Origin: Clostridiaceae bacterium
GTDB taxonomy: Bacteria > Bacillota > Clostridia > Peptostreptococcales > Tindalliaceae
Reading direction: 5' to 3'
Length of the DNA stretch: 64,000 nucleotides
Assembly (NCBI GenBank): GCA_024635995.1
Contig: JAGXHW010000024.1
Span: 27,124-91,123, forward strand
Shown here one piece after another: positions 16,656-26,383 of this stretch. Position numbers and translations under genes: made by a program. Position 1 is the first letter of the stretch; each line of letters opens with the position of its first letter. The notes beneath the pieces are model-generated. The model did not search any database. It was not told where the DNA came from and saw only the letters and a program-made list of their open reading frames with translations.

Positions 16656-17117
16656 ATTAGGAGTTAATTCATACAGGCATAGAGGCTTAAGTACCAGCAT
16701 TTGACTAAACATACATGGAAATAATCAACACCCCTATACTAGAAATACCAGAAGGAAGGGATCAACGTTAATTTTTATTGCAATTCTGCAAAAATCAACA
16801 CTTTCATCAATTAAGATGCTAAAAGGGTTGGTGGTGCTCTTTACCGAAGCCTTTGAAAAAGCCGTGGCAACCCCTACACCAACGACCAACTGGAAGCCAT
16901 TCTGCTGGGGAAGAAATCCAACAAAGAGAGAAGGGTGAACGTCTGATGGACAAGAAAAAAGCCATGGCAATGTTCCTGGCCCGCTGGCTGCAAGGACAGT
17001 CTACTAATGCATCATCATAAGCCATGAGAAACCTTGTCGCTGCAAGTTATATCATCACTCATTTAGGGTAGTAAAAATAAATACACCTTAACCACCCCAG
17101 TCCTTGCGTAAGCCGGC
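16656..17117. other. Decayed region without intact genes
   Basis: No complete gene is visible. Short frames look like coding scraps: one reads YTNDQLEAILLGKKSNKERR (about 16876-16935), another begins MDKKKAMAMFLARWLQGQ at 16946. They are broken by stops and frameshifts, and I cannot assign them. Confidence 0.45.
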
Positions 17118-17225
17118 ATGGTCAGTATCTGCACCGACCTCTTCGGAACAGGTACCAGTGCCAGACGCATGTGGGTGAACAATAACACCCGTAAGCAGCC
17201 AAACCATAAGGAGGTCACTAAACAA

Positions 17226-17726
17226 ATGAATAAACAGATTAACCAACAGAGTTGCTGAGGGCCAAGCACAAACTCTGCTGGTCAGGCAGAAAAATCAAAA
17301 AAGTGCCCTGTGTGCAATAAAAAAGGTCTGGTTGTATCCCCGGAGACGGTGTCTCACCTGGTTGTTGAAAACCTGGTGGAACAGATCACGGAAGACCATT
17401 ATTACCTTTGCCTTGACGAAAACTGCCGGGTGGCCTATTACGCCGAAGAGACAGACTTTCAGGTGAACCTGGAACACGTTCGTGTACCCATCTGGTTTAA
17501 AAAGGGAGCAGACCCCAAATACATCTGTTATTGCAGTAAAGTGACGGAAGAACAAATGATAAATGCCGTGATAAACCAGGGTGCCCAAAACATAAAAGAC
17601 ATCATGAAATTGACAGGTGCCATGGAAAACTGTCATTGTGCCATCAACCACCCCACAGGAAAGTGCTGCAGCCCCTATATTCTTGAAGCAATCAACAAAG
17701 GCAAGAGTAAAATGCAGGAATCGTAG
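17226..17726 (+). CDS. 2Fe-2S cluster-binding selenoprotein, CopZ/Csac_0668-like
   Basis: Reading from the ATG at 17226 gives MNKQINQQSC, then an in-frame TGA (17256-17258), then GPSTNSAGQAEKSKKCPVCN and an uninterrupted 137-residue continuation to TAG. A Cys-Sec-Gly-Pro start in front of a KCPVCNKKG zinc/iron site and a C-terminal cluster domain (YICYCSKVTEEQMINAVINQ, then ENCHCAINHPTGKCC) matches the family that normally has CCGP or CUGP there. The start has AAGGAGGT at 17208-17215. Starting after the TGA would delete the redox pair and leave no good ribosome binding site. A hairpin follows the TGA. The role is probably thiol/selenol redox or metal handling; related CopZ proteins deliver copper. 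The host would need selABCD, not seen here. Confidence 0.78.
17260..17283 (+). promoter_or_regulatory. Candidate bacterial SECIS hairpin
   Basis: Two bases after the in-frame TGA, GGCC-A-AGC (17260-17267) pairs with GCT-GGTC (17277-17283), with one bulged A and a 9-nt loop. The position immediately 3' of the UGA is right for a bacterial SECIS, but the loop lacks an early G, so support is moderate. Confidence 0.45.
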
Positions 17727-17780
17727 CGGCAGCATCTCACGATAGAAAACAATGACAGAGTGTCTCAAAGAACCACATTA

Positions 17781-17825
17781 AAAAGCCCTGGAAGATGCAA
17801 AATGTACCTCGCCAGGGTTTGATTG
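17781..17825. terminator. Bidirectional terminator
   Basis: AAGCCCTGG and CCAGGGTTT form a 9-bp stem between the selenoprotein gene and the convergent nucleotidyltransferase-like gene, with T/A tracts on both sides. Confidence 0.75.
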
Positions 17826-17842
17826 TTCCCAGAATCCTTTCA

Positions 17843-18400
17843 CTAACCCTTCAACCCACATAGCAAATCCATGATTTTCTTCCTAACCATTGGTGGTAAA
17901 TTCCCCTGCAATGCCCTTTTCAACAATGCTGGTTTCCCTATTCCATTGGCCATTAAATAAGCCTCAATCAAGTTTACCTTCTTTTCTCTGTCCGGAATCA
18001 ATTGGTACATAACATACCAATCCTCAAGGGAAGTAAAGGGAATATCGACCCCGTTGATATTTACAACCTCAGCGATGGAATGATGATCAAAAATATACTC
18101 AAAAATACCACAGTCATGGTTAATCTTGAACCCAGCCATCACATCCACATCAAACCCATGAATGGTATATTCATAGAAATACTCTGTGGCGTAAGCTGCT
18201 GTCTTTTCCCGTGGTTTCTTCCGGCCGAGCCCCAGGAGAATTCCATCAGCCTTTTCAATATCCTTTATGTCAACGAAAAGATCAATGTCATTGGGCTGAT
18301 TGATCAAGTGATACTGACTCAATAGCATTGAGGCTCCCACACCCCATAAAATATTTGATTCATTAAGATTTTCGCCTATATAAGATAGTGTGTTGAGCAT
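17843..18400 (-). CDS. Nucleotidyltransferase-like protein
   Basis: The 185-residue protein has the N-terminal pattern of a minimal nucleotidyltransferase fold: WGVGASMLLSQY (about residues 19-30), then PNDIDLFVDIKD, with the Asp-x-Asp metal pair, and a possible third Asp in FDVDVMAGF. Similar DUF6036-type proteins are often toxins or nucleotidyltransferases paired with a partner, but no antitoxin lies beside it. The start has GAGGGG about 8 bp upstream. It lies at the left edge of the restriction-modification region. Confidence 0.65.
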   Translation of the reverse strand: MLNTLSYIGENLNESNILWGVGASMLLSQYHLINQPNDIDLFVDIKDIEKADGILLGLGRKKPREKTAAYATEYFYEYTIHGFDVDVMAGFKINHDCGIFEYIFDHHSIAEVVNINGVDIPFTSLEDWYVMYQLIPDREKKVNLIEAYLMANGIGKPALLKRALQGNLPPMVRKKIMDLLCGLKG

Positions 18401-18550
18401 GTTTCATCGCCCCTCGGTTAAGTTTGTTCATCATTTTCAACTGATACCCATCAACTTTTGAAAAATATAACAATTTTTCAATAAAATCTAATCTAATTGA
18501 AGGAAATTTACCATATATGACGAATAAAACCTGTATAATGGATTGCAAGA

Positions 18551-18664
18551 GACTTATTCGAAACCAAGTACAACGAACTGGTGGCAGAAGGCGAATGCTT
18601 GGAAGAAAACCAGGATGAATACACTGTGGAAAACATCTTCTGGGTGCCGAAGGAAGCCCGCTGA
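18551..18664 (+). pseudogene. Type I HsdM fragment
   Basis: The frame reads DLFETKYNELVAEGECLEE then NQDEYTVENIFWVPKEAR-stop. The motif DEYTxENIFWVPxEARW is characteristic of a different type I methyltransferase (HsdM) subfamily from the intact one at 19203. Only about 37 codons survive. It suggests an earlier type I system at this site was replaced. Confidence 0.7.
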
Positions 18665-18781
18665 CAATCCATACAAAACCAGGTCGACAATGGGTGCAAA
18701 TTGTGTTGACTGTATGTTAGAATAATACGTGAGCCAACACATATATTCACTACTGAGCATCAGCAAAGGGGGGGCTTCATC

Positions 18782-18991
18782 GTGATCAACATGGGTCATC
18801 GCATCCGAGAACTGCGAAACACAAAAAACATTACCCGCGTTGAGTTTGTCGAAGCCATAGTCATTACCTATTCCGCAACATCAAAATATGAGTCAAACGC
18901 CAGACTGCCAGGCATCAAAACCCTGGTAAAAATGGCGGACTATTTTGATGTCAGTGCGGATTTTTTGTTGGGAAGAGATGAATTGAGATGA
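18782..18991 (+). CDS. XRE-family transcriptional regulator
   Basis: The 69-residue protein is a single helix-turn-helix domain: GHRIRELRNTKNITRVEFVEAI, TYSATSKYESNARLPGIKTLVKMADYFDVSADFLLGRDE. The ending DFLLGR(D) is typical of short Cro/C1-type repressors. The GTG at 18782 follows GGGGGGG by about 6 bp. It lies 211 bp upstream of hsdM in the same direction and may be a controller of the restriction system, but no operator pair is evident. Confidence 0.82.
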   Translation: MINMGHRIRELRNTKNITRVEFVEAIVITYSATSKYESNARLPGIKTLVKMADYFDVSADFLLGRDELR

Positions 18992-19202
18992 ACAGGGTTA
19001 AACAAATCTGACTGAACCAGTTTGAAGGTGAAAAAGATTTGAAATAGTTACATCTTAAACGAATCCTTAATTGTTCAGTGTTGAGCCAGGTTCCTCAGTA
19101 AAGATTTTCTACATATATTTAGTGATTGACAGAGGATGACCATGGCAAATGATACTGTAGAATTAATTGAATAAATTCATACATATTTTAGGAGGGTACA
19201 CC

Positions 19203-21311
19203 ATGACAAATGGCACTTATAACCAGATTGTCAGCTTTATCTGGGGCATCGCAGACGATTGCCTGAGAGACGTATACGTAAGGGGTAAATACCGGGACGT
19301 GATTCTCCCCATGACAGTGATCCGAAGACTGGACGCCGTGTTGGAAGACACCAAAGACAATGTATTGCAAATGAAAAAGAACCTGGATGAAGCCGGCATC
19401 CTGAACCAAACCGATGCCCTTTGCACAGCCGCAAACCAGTCGTTTTACAATGCCTCCCCCTTTATCCTGAAAGACCTTAAATCCCGGGCCAAAAATCAGC
19501 AGCTAAAAGCTGATTTCATCGCCTACCTGGACGGCTTTTCTCCCAATGTCCAGGAAATTCTGGAAAAATTCAAATTCCGAAACCAGTTGGACACCATGAT
19601 CGAAGCCGATATACTGGGCGCTGTCATCGAAAAATTCGTGTCCCCTACCATCAACCTTAGCCCCAACCCGGTGCTGGACGACCAGGGCGACGTCCGCTTG
19701 CCTGGGCTGGACAACCACAGCATGGGGGTCATCTTTGAAGAGCTGATCAGAAAGTTCAATGAAGAAAACAACGAAGAAGCCGGAGAGCACTTCACCCCCC
19801 GTGATGTGGTGGAGCTCATGGCCGATGTGATCTTCATGCCTATCAAAGACAAGATTAAAGATGGTACCTACCTGTGCTATGACGGCGCCAGCGGCACCGG
19901 CGGCATGCTCACCATCGCCGACCAGCGGCTTTCCCAGCTTGCCCAGGAAAATGGAAAAGACGTGTCCATCCATCTTTATGGTCAGGAGATCAACCCGGAA
20001 ACCTACGCCATTGCTAAGGCCGATCTGCTATTGAAGGGTGACGGCAAAGAGGCAGACAACATCTATTACGGTTCCACCCTGTCCAATGACGACAATGCCG
20101 CCATGGAGTTTGATTTCATGCTCAGTAATCCCCCTTACGGTAAAGCCTGGAAAACCGATGCCGAGCGTCTGGGCGGGAAAAGTGATATCACCGACCCCCG
20201 GTTTGTGGTCAATTTTAAAGATGATCCGGAGTTTAAGATGATTCCCCGGATCAGCGATGGACAGATGCTGTTCCTGGCCAACAACGTGGCCAAAATGAAA
20301 CACGGCACCCCACTGGGCAGCCGTATTGCAGAAGTACACAATGGTTCCTCCCTTTTCACCGGCGATGCAGGCCAGGGGGAAAGCAACTTCCGACGCTACA
20401 TCATTGAAAGTGACTACCTGGAGGCCATCATTGCCCTGCCGGAAAGCATGTTTTACAATACCGGCATTGCCACCTATATCTGGGTAGTGACCAACCGGAA
20501 GGAAGACCGGCGCAATGACAAAGTACAGCTCATTGATGCCACCGATCTTAAAGCCCCCCTGCGAAAAAACCTGGGGAACAAGAACTGCGAGCTGACCCCG
20601 GAGATCTGCCAGGAAATCATGGCCATTTACCAGGCCTTCGAAGAAACGGAACACAGCAAGATTTTTGACAATGAAGCCTTTGGGTACTGGAAAATTGCCG
20701 TGGAACGACCCCTAAGGCTCCAGGTCACCGTGAACCAACAGCAGGTGGAAGCCTTCCATCCAGTGGCGGAAGCCGCCAAAGACCTGCCGGTGTACCAACT
20801 GATGACCGCCTTTCTTCAACGACACCCAGACTACAACAGCGATGATTACAACCAGTTTGAAGCACTGCTGAATGACCTGGTAAAAGAGAAAAACTTGAAA
20901 TTCCCTGCCAAACGCAAAAAACTGATCCGTGACCATTTTGCCCAGCGTGACGAAACCGCCAAGGAAGTGGTGAGCAAAGAGCTGAAGAAGGAAAAGGCAG
21001 ACCCCAGGAGCGGAAAATTCCAAGTGGGCAACCGGGTGGTGGAATACGAGGCAGACAAAGAACTGGGTGACACAGAACAAATTCCCCTCACCTACCAAGG
21101 CGGCATTCAGGCCTTTTTTGAAAAGGAAGTGTTGCCCTATGCCCCTGATGCCTGGATTGACACCGACAAAACCCAAATTGGCTACGAAGTCAGCTTCACC
21201 AAGTATTTCTACAAACCGGTGCAGCTCCGCAGCATTGAAGAAATTGCCGCTGACATCCGAGCCCTGGAAGCAGAAACAGAAGGACTGCTCCAGGAAATCA
21301 TAGGGGGTTAG
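19203..21311 (+). CDS. hsdM: Type I restriction-modification methyltransferase subunit
   Basis: The 702-residue protein is an N6-adenine methyltransferase. The N-terminal HsdM helical domain (YNQIVSFIWGIADDCLRDVY, then GKYRDVILPMTVIRRLDAVL) is followed by EHFTPRDVVELMADV, the SAM-binding motif DGASGTGGMLTIA (about residues 224-236) and the catalytic NPPYGKAW (about 312-319). A C-terminal extension of about 200 residues, compared with classical 500-residue HsdM, ends in the helical ADIRALEAETEGLLQEI. GGAGG lies 7 bp before the ATG. hsdS follows after 3 bp. Together with HsdS it methylates the host recognition sites. Confidence 0.95.
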   Translation: MTNGTYNQIVSFIWGIADDCLRDVYVRGKYRDVILPMTVIRRLDAVLEDTKDNVLQMKKNLDEAGILNQTDALCTAANQSFYNASPFILKDLKSRAKNQQLKADFIAYLDGFSPNVQEILEKFKFRNQLDTMIEADILGAVIEKFVSPTINLSPNPVLDDQGDVRLPGLDNHSMGVIFEELIRKFNEENNEEAGEHFTPRDVVELMADVIFMPIKDKIKDGTYLCYDGASGTGGMLTIADQRLSQLAQENGKDVSIHLYGQEINPETYAIAKADLLLKGDGKEADNIYYGSTLSNDDNAAMEFDFMLSNPPYGKAWKTDAERLGGKSDITDPRFVVNFKDDPEFKMIPRISDGQMLFLANNVAKMKHGTPLGSRIAEVHNGSSLFTGDAGQGESNFRRYIIESDYLEAIIALPESMFYNTGIATYIWVVTNRKEDRRNDKVQLIDATDLKAPLRKNLGNKNCELTPEICQEIMAIYQAFEETEHSKIFDNEAFGYWKIAVERPLRLQVTVNQQQVEAFHPVAEAAKDLPVYQLMTAFLQRHPDYNSDDYNQFEALLNDLVKEKNLKFPAKRKKLIRDHFAQRDETAKEVVSKELKKEKADPRSGKFQVGNRVVEYEADKELGDTEQIPLTYQGGIQAFFEKEVLPYAPDAWIDTDKTQIGYEVSFTKYFYKPVQLRSIEEIAADIRALEAETEGLLQEIIGG

Positions 21312-21314
21312 GTG

Positions 21315-22694
21315 ATGAGGAAAACGTTGAAGCCTTATGAGGCTTATGAAGAGACAAATTTAGAGTGGGTAGAAAAGATCCCTGATCACTGGAAAGTCAT
21401 TCCGAACAAATCTCTTTGGTTTGAAAGAAAAGAAACGAATCTACCTGAGGAGCCATTACTGGCGGTAACGATAAAGAGGGGGGTAATTCCGCAACAAGAA
21501 TTATTGTCTTCAACATCCAAAAAAGATTCTTCAAATGCGGATAAATCAAAATATAAGCTTGTAAAACCTGATGATATAGCCTATAACAAGATGCGGATGT
21601 GGCAGGGTGCAGTTGGAATGTCAAAATATAGAGGCATCGTTAGTCCTGCTTATATCATCTTAAACCCCAGGAAGGATATAAACGCAAGGTACTACCATTT
21701 CCTATTACGAACTCCTGAATATGTGGAAGAATCACATAAATACTCTTATGGCATATGCGATGATCAGCTGAGCCTTAGATACGAAGATTTTAAAAGCATG
21801 TTAAACATAGAACCACCTAAAGAAGAACAAGACCAAATTGTCCGCTACCTGGATCACAAACTCACCAAAATCAACCGCTTCATTAAAGCGAAAAAAAAGC
21901 AGATTGAACTGTTAAAAGAGCAGATAGATTTTTTATTGTTTAATGATAATGAAAGCGAACGAACAGAACTAACCGTTTGGGAGAATTCATTCCCTAACGG
22001 CTGGACATTTGAGAAAGTAAGTCGGATTTTTCATAGCATAAACATAAAGAATCAACCCGACAAAGAGCTGTTGGCAGTAACTCAAGATAGAGGAATATTG
22101 TACAAAAAAGACTGTGAACAAAACTATGTATCACCAGGTGGTTCATTGGAATTACTTAAGCTTGTAAGAAAAAATGACTACGTAATAAGTTTAAGATCAT
22201 TTCAAGGTGGAATAGAACACTCAGAACTTGAGGGGATTGTATCACCAGCCTACCATGTTTTCTCTTTGAATGAAGAGCTTTGTAATCAGGAACTCATCAC
22301 TTACTATAAGTATCTTTTTAAAAGCAAATTTTTTATAACACAATTGAATATGCTCATATCAGATATCAGAGACGGAAAAATGATCAGTTTTAAAGACTTA
22401 TCCAAGCTACAAGTTCCAATGCCTCCAAAAGAACATTTACAAAGGATCATGCAGCTTACTAAAACTTATGAAAAATCAAATAGAAAATATCAAAAAGAGA
22501 ATAGCTTGCTAACCGAATACCTCACCAGCCTCATCTCCAGCGTCGTCACAGGCAAAGTGGATGTGCGGCACATTGACATTGATGATGAACTGGAAGGACT
22601 GGAAGAGAACCTGGAAGACATTTCAATGGAGTTGGATGAATTGGATGATGCAGAAATCACAGAAGACGAAATAATGGACGAGGAGACCGCATAA
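21315..22694 (+). CDS. hsdS: Type I restriction-modification specificity subunit
   Basis: The 459-residue protein has two target-recognition domains, each followed by a conserved helical region. TRD1 spans about residues 15-175 and ends at PPKEEQDQIVRYLDHKLTKI. TRD2 spans about 215-375 and ends at MPPKEHLQRIMQLTKTYEKS. Both contain the paired segment LLAVT...RG(V/I) near their start, so the halves are related. The DNA target cannot be read from sequence. A 50-residue acidic tail (DDELEGLEENLEDISMELDE) ends the protein. GGGGG from the hsdM 3' end serves as its ribosome binding site. Confidence 0.93.
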   Translation: MRKTLKPYEAYEETNLEWVEKIPDHWKVIPNKSLWFERKETNLPEEPLLAVTIKRGVIPQQELLSSTSKKDSSNADKSKYKLVKPDDIAYNKMRMWQGAVGMSKYRGIVSPAYIILNPRKDINARYYHFLLRTPEYVEESHKYSYGICDDQLSLRYEDFKSMLNIEPPKEEQDQIVRYLDHKLTKINRFIKAKKKQIELLKEQIDFLLFNDNESERTELTVWENSFPNGWTFEKVSRIFHSINIKNQPDKELLAVTQDRGILYKKDCEQNYVSPGGSLELLKLVRKNDYVISLRSFQGGIEHSELEGIVSPAYHVFSLNEELCNQELITYYKYLFKSKFFITQLNMLISDIRDGKMISFKDLSKLQVPMPPKEHLQRIMQLTKTYEKSNRKYQKENSLLTEYLTSLISSVVTGKVDVRHIDIDDELEGLEENLEDISMELDELDDAEITEDEIMDEETA

Positions 22695-22707
22695 GGGGGT
22701 ATGGCAC

Positions 22708-25668
22708 ATGGCGACCAACACAAAGGAAGTGGGTCTGGAAACCCTGATTGTCAATTATCTGGTGGAGAAAAACGGCTTTGAGGAAGGCGGTAATACCGAC
22801 TATAACCGGGATTATGCCTTGGATGAAACCCGTTTGTTCCGATTTCTGGAAATCACACAGCCGGAGGAAGTGGAGAAGATTGGGGTGGCGGCCAGCGACC
22901 ATAAAAAGCAGCAGTTCCTCAACCGCCTCCAGGGAGAAATTACCAAACGGGGCGTGGTGGATGTGCTGCGAAAAGGCATCAAGGTCTACCCGGCCAACCT
23001 GATCATGTTTTACATGACCCCCACGGATAAAAACCAACAGGCAGCAGAGATGTTTGACAAGAACATTTTCAGCGTCACCCGCCAGCTGATGTATTCCAGA
23101 AACAACACACAACTGGCCCTGGACCTGTGCCTTTTCATCAACGGTCTGCCTGTGGCCACCTGTGAGCTGAAGAACCAGCTGACCAAACAGAATGTGGATG
23201 ACGCCGTAGAACAATATAAAAATGACCGGCATCCCCAGGAGCTATTGTTCAACTTCAAGCGGTGCATGGTTCATTTTGCCGTGGATGACAACCAGGTTAA
23301 ATTCTGCACCAAATTGGAGGGCAAGAAATCATGGTTCCTTCCTTTTAACAAAGGCCACATGAACGGAGCCGGCAACCCGCCCAACCCCAGGGGCATTAAA
23401 ACTGACTACCTGTGGAAAGAAATCTGGACCGAGGAAGAACTGGCAAACATCATTGAAAACTATGCCCAGGTGGTGGTGGAAGAAGACCAGCGCACCCGGA
23501 AGCAGAGCCATAAACAGATTTTCCCCCGGTATCATCAACTGTCAGTGGTGAAGGCGCTATTGGCCGATGCCAAGGAACATGGGCCTGGGAGAAAATACCT
23601 GATTCAACACAGTGCCGGCAGTGGCAAATCCAACTCCATTGCCTGGACAGCCCACCAGCTGGTAGGGTTGGAGCGTAGTGGTAAAAACATCTTTGATACG
23701 GTAATTGTGGTCACCGACCGGGTTAACCTGGACAAGCAGATCAGGAACACCATTAAACAGTTCATGCAGGTCTCCAGTACCGTGGGTCATGCAGAGCATT
23801 CTGATGACTTGTGCAAACACCTGGCCCAGGGTAAAAGCATCATCATCACCACGGTTCATAAATTCTCCTACATCCTGGACAGTATTGGCACCAATCACAA
23901 AGGCAACACCTTCGCCATTATCATTGACGAGGCTCACTCCAGCCAGAGCGGCAATATGTCAGCCAACATGAACCGGGCCCTCACCGCTGAAGCCGTGGAC
24001 GAAGAAGAAACCGTGGAAGACAAAATCATCCGCCTCATGGAAGGACGCAAGATGCTGCCTAATGCCAGCTATTTCGCCTTCACCGCCACGCCCAAAAACA
24101 AAACCCTTGAAATGTTTGGCATTCCGGTGCCCATGGGCGACCAGATGAAACATGTCCCTTTCCATACCTACAGCATGAAGCAGGCCATTGAGGAAGGCTT
24201 TATTCTGGATGTCTTAAAGCACTACACCCCCATTCAAAGTTTCTACCGCATTGCCAAAATCGTTGAAGATGATCCCCTGTTTGACAAAAAGAAAGCCCAG
24301 AAAAAGCTGCGCAAATATGTGGAATCCAATGAATACGCCATTGAGAAAAAAGCAGACATCATGGTGACCCATTTTCACGAGCAGGTAATTGCCAGAGGTA
24401 AAGTGGGCGGTCAGGCCCGTGCCATGGTGGTCACCGGCAGCATTGAGCGAGCCCTCGATTATTATTACGCCATCACCAAGCACCTGGAAGCCAGAAAAAG
24501 CCAGTACAAGGCCATTGTGGCTTTTTCAGGTGAAAAGGAGTACCAGGGCAAGGTACTGAATGAAAGTGGTGTTAACGGCTTTCCCAGTAACCAGATTGAG
24601 GCTGAATTCAAGAAAGACCCTTACCGCTTCCTGGTGGTTGCCAACAAATTTCAGACAGGGTATGATGAGCCCCTGCTGCATACCATGTACGTGGATAAAA
24701 TGCTCTCCGACATTAAAGCGGTGCAAACCCTGTCACGCCTGAACCGGGCACACCCCGGCAAAAAAGACACCTTTGTGCTGGACTTTGCCAACGACACAGA
24801 TACCATTAAAAAAGCCTTTGAGACCTATTACACCACCACCATCCTGTCCGATGAGACAGACCCCAACAAGCTGTACGACCTGATCAGCGAAATGGAACAG
24901 CACCAGGTATACACAGATTACCACATCGATACCTTGGCTGAGTTGTACTTGAAGGATGCACCCCGTGACAGGCTGGACCCCATCCTCGATGCCTGCGTTG
25001 GCCTTTACAACGAACTGGAGGAAGATGACCAGGTCAATTTCAAGAGCGCTGCCAAGACTTTTGTCCGTACCTATGGTTTCTTAGGGGCCATTCTCCCCTA
25101 TGGCAACCCACAGTGGGAAAAGCTCTCCCTATTCTTACAAATGCTGGTACCTAAGCTGCCATCACCAAAAGAAGAAGACCTGTCCAAAGGGATTTTGGAA
25201 GCCATTGATCTGGACAGTTACCGGGCAGAAATGAAGCAAGCCCTGACCATAGCCTTGGAAGAAGAGGAAGCCTATGAAATAGATCCGATTCCAACAGGCA
25301 GTGCCTTAGGAATAACCGATGCTGAAATGGATCTTTTAAGCAGTATACTGGCTTCTTTCCATGACATGTGGGGCACTAAAAATTGGAATAATGAAGATCA
25401 GGTGAAACGCCACATTGAAGGCCTTCCCAGTGTTGTTTCCCAGGACACAGCCTATCAAAACGCTATGAAAAACTCCGACAAACAAAACGCCCGCATCGAA
25501 GGTGACAGGGCGTTGAAGCGTGCCATGATGAACATGATGGCCGATAACATGGAGTTGTTTAAACAGTTTAATGATGATCCTAATTTTAAGAAATGGTTGT
25601 CGGACATGGTGTTTAACGTGACCTACAATGAAGGCGGCAAGGCATTTGACGGGGAGATGAGGGTGTAG
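22708..25668 (+). CDS. hsdR: Type I restriction endonuclease subunit
   Basis: The 986-residue motor/nuclease starts with the HsdR N-terminal nuclease domain; TCELKNQLTK (about residues 150-159) holds the E-x-K of the PD-(D/E)xK site. Helicase motifs follow: HSAGSGKSNSIAW (Walker A, about 304-316), VVTDRVNLDKQI, IIDEAHSSQSG (DEAH box), FAFTATPKNKT, and later FQTGYDEPLLHTMYVDK and VQTLSRLNR. Length and order are normal. It lies 13 bp after hsdS with GGGGGT upstream. HsdR2M2S complexes translocate and cleave unmethylated DNA. The three hsd genes look intact. Confidence 0.95.
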   Translation: MATNTKEVGLETLIVNYLVEKNGFEEGGNTDYNRDYALDETRLFRFLEITQPEEVEKIGVAASDHKKQQFLNRLQGEITKRGVVDVLRKGIKVYPANLIMFYMTPTDKNQQAAEMFDKNIFSVTRQLMYSRNNTQLALDLCLFINGLPVATCELKNQLTKQNVDDAVEQYKNDRHPQELLFNFKRCMVHFAVDDNQVKFCTKLEGKKSWFLPFNKGHMNGAGNPPNPRGIKTDYLWKEIWTEEELANIIENYAQVVVEEDQRTRKQSHKQIFPRYHQLSVVKALLADAKEHGPGRKYLIQHSAGSGKSNSIAWTAHQLVGLERSGKNIFDTVIVVTDRVNLDKQIRNTIKQFMQVSSTVGHAEHSDDLCKHLAQGKSIIITTVHKFSYILDSIGTNHKGNTFAIIIDEAHSSQSGNMSANMNRALTAEAVDEEETVEDKIIRLMEGRKMLPNASYFAFTATPKNKTLEMFGIPVPMGDQMKHVPFHTYSMKQAIEEGFILDVLKHYTPIQSFYRIAKIVEDDPLFDKKKAQKKLRKYVESNEYAIEKKADIMVTHFHEQVIARGKVGGQARAMVVTGSIERALDYYYAITKHLEARKSQYKAIVAFSGEKEYQGKVLNESGVNGFPSNQIEAEFKKDPYRFLVVANKFQTGYDEPLLHTMYVDKMLSDIKAVQTLSRLNRAHPGKKDTFVLDFANDTDTIKKAFETYYTTTILSDETDPNKLYDLISEMEQHQVYTDYHIDTLAELYLKDAPRDRLDPILDACVGLYNELEEDDQVNFKSAAKTFVRTYGFLGAILPYGNPQWEKLSLFLQMLVPKLPSPKEEDLSKGILEAIDLDSYRAEMKQALTIALEEEEAYEIDPIPTGSALGITDAEMDLLSSILASFHDMWGTKNWNNEDQVKRHIEGLPSVVSQDTAYQNAMKNSDKQNARIEGDRALKRAMMNMMADNMELFKQFNDDPNFKKWLSDMVFNVTYNEGGKAFDGEMRV

Positions 25669-25831
25669 AATGATGTCAAAATTTCGATGACTCAGATGAT
25701 GAACTATAGAGGTAATGATGAAATATAGACAAGAACAGAAAGAATTGAATATATGAATACTGCTCAAACTAAGTGAATCAACTAAAAAAACTCTTTCATT
25801 AAGTTTTTCCAGAAAGGACTGGTTGTGAATA

Positions 25832-26383
25832 ATGGGGAATAAAAAATTAGTATTTACAATAATCACTTTGACAGTTGTTTATTTTTGTTTGTCCTCCCTA
25901 TTTAGTAGCAATAGTGAAGCAATGAGTTCTTCAGTAGTTTTTGCGACTCTTCTTATTCTTATTTGGTACACTTTTGAGACAAGAAATATTTATTTAACTA
26001 CAAAAAGACAAGTTGAATTACAGCATAAACCTATCTTGGCAATTGAACTTCAAGAAGAGACATCATTGAGTTTGAATGTAACAAACGTAGGCAATGGACC
26101 TGCATTTAATATTGAAATACCTAATGTGCCATTAGAGCAAAGTGATATTTATTTTAAATTTGACAGTATTAGCTTTTTAAGGGCAGGTGATAACAAAGAA
26201 ATCAAGATCAAGAACTTTAGGGAAGAAAGGAAAGTTGCTTTTCCTTTCGATGCTCATTTAAGACCAAAATATGCAAATAAAGAAGTAAAGATCACTTTAA
26301 AATTTAATGATGTAGAAATGAAAAAAATTGAACAGAAATTTGAACTGGGTACTGGAAAATTATCAATATATATTAATCACTAA
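25832..26383 (+). CDS. Membrane protein of unknown function
   Basis: The 183-residue protein has two N-terminal membrane helices (LVFTIITLTVVYFCLSSLF, about residues 6-24, and SSVVFATLLILIWYTF, about 33-48). A soluble domain of about 130 residues follows, with beta-rich segments such as LSLNVTNVGNGPAFNIEI. This NVGNGPA(F/L)N pattern is common in uncharacterised phage- and island-borne membrane proteins. AAAGGA lies upstream of the ATG. Base composition is clearly more AT-rich than the preceding hsd genes. No partner is evident. Confidence 0.65.
   Translation: MGNKKLVFTIITLTVVYFCLSSLFSSNSEAMSSSVVFATLLILIWYTFETRNIYLTTKRQVELQHKPILAIELQEETSLSLNVTNVGNGPAFNIEIPNVPLEQSDIYFKFDSISFLRAGDNKEIKIKNFREERKVAFPFDAHLRPKYANKEVKITLKFNDVEMKKIEQKFELGTGKLSIYINH

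Noticed and set aside
16946..17020. Short frame MDKKKAMAMFLARWLQGQ as a real small gene
   Set aside because: It has no clean ribosome binding site and lies among broken coding scraps.
20028..20654. 208-codon minus-strand frame inside hsdM
   Set aside because: It is antisense to the catalytic part of hsdM; length comes from GC-rich codon bias.
22657..23232. 191-codon minus-strand frame over the hsdS-hsdR junction
   Set aside because: It covers the start of hsdR, which has strong domain evidence; the antisense product has no recognisable features.
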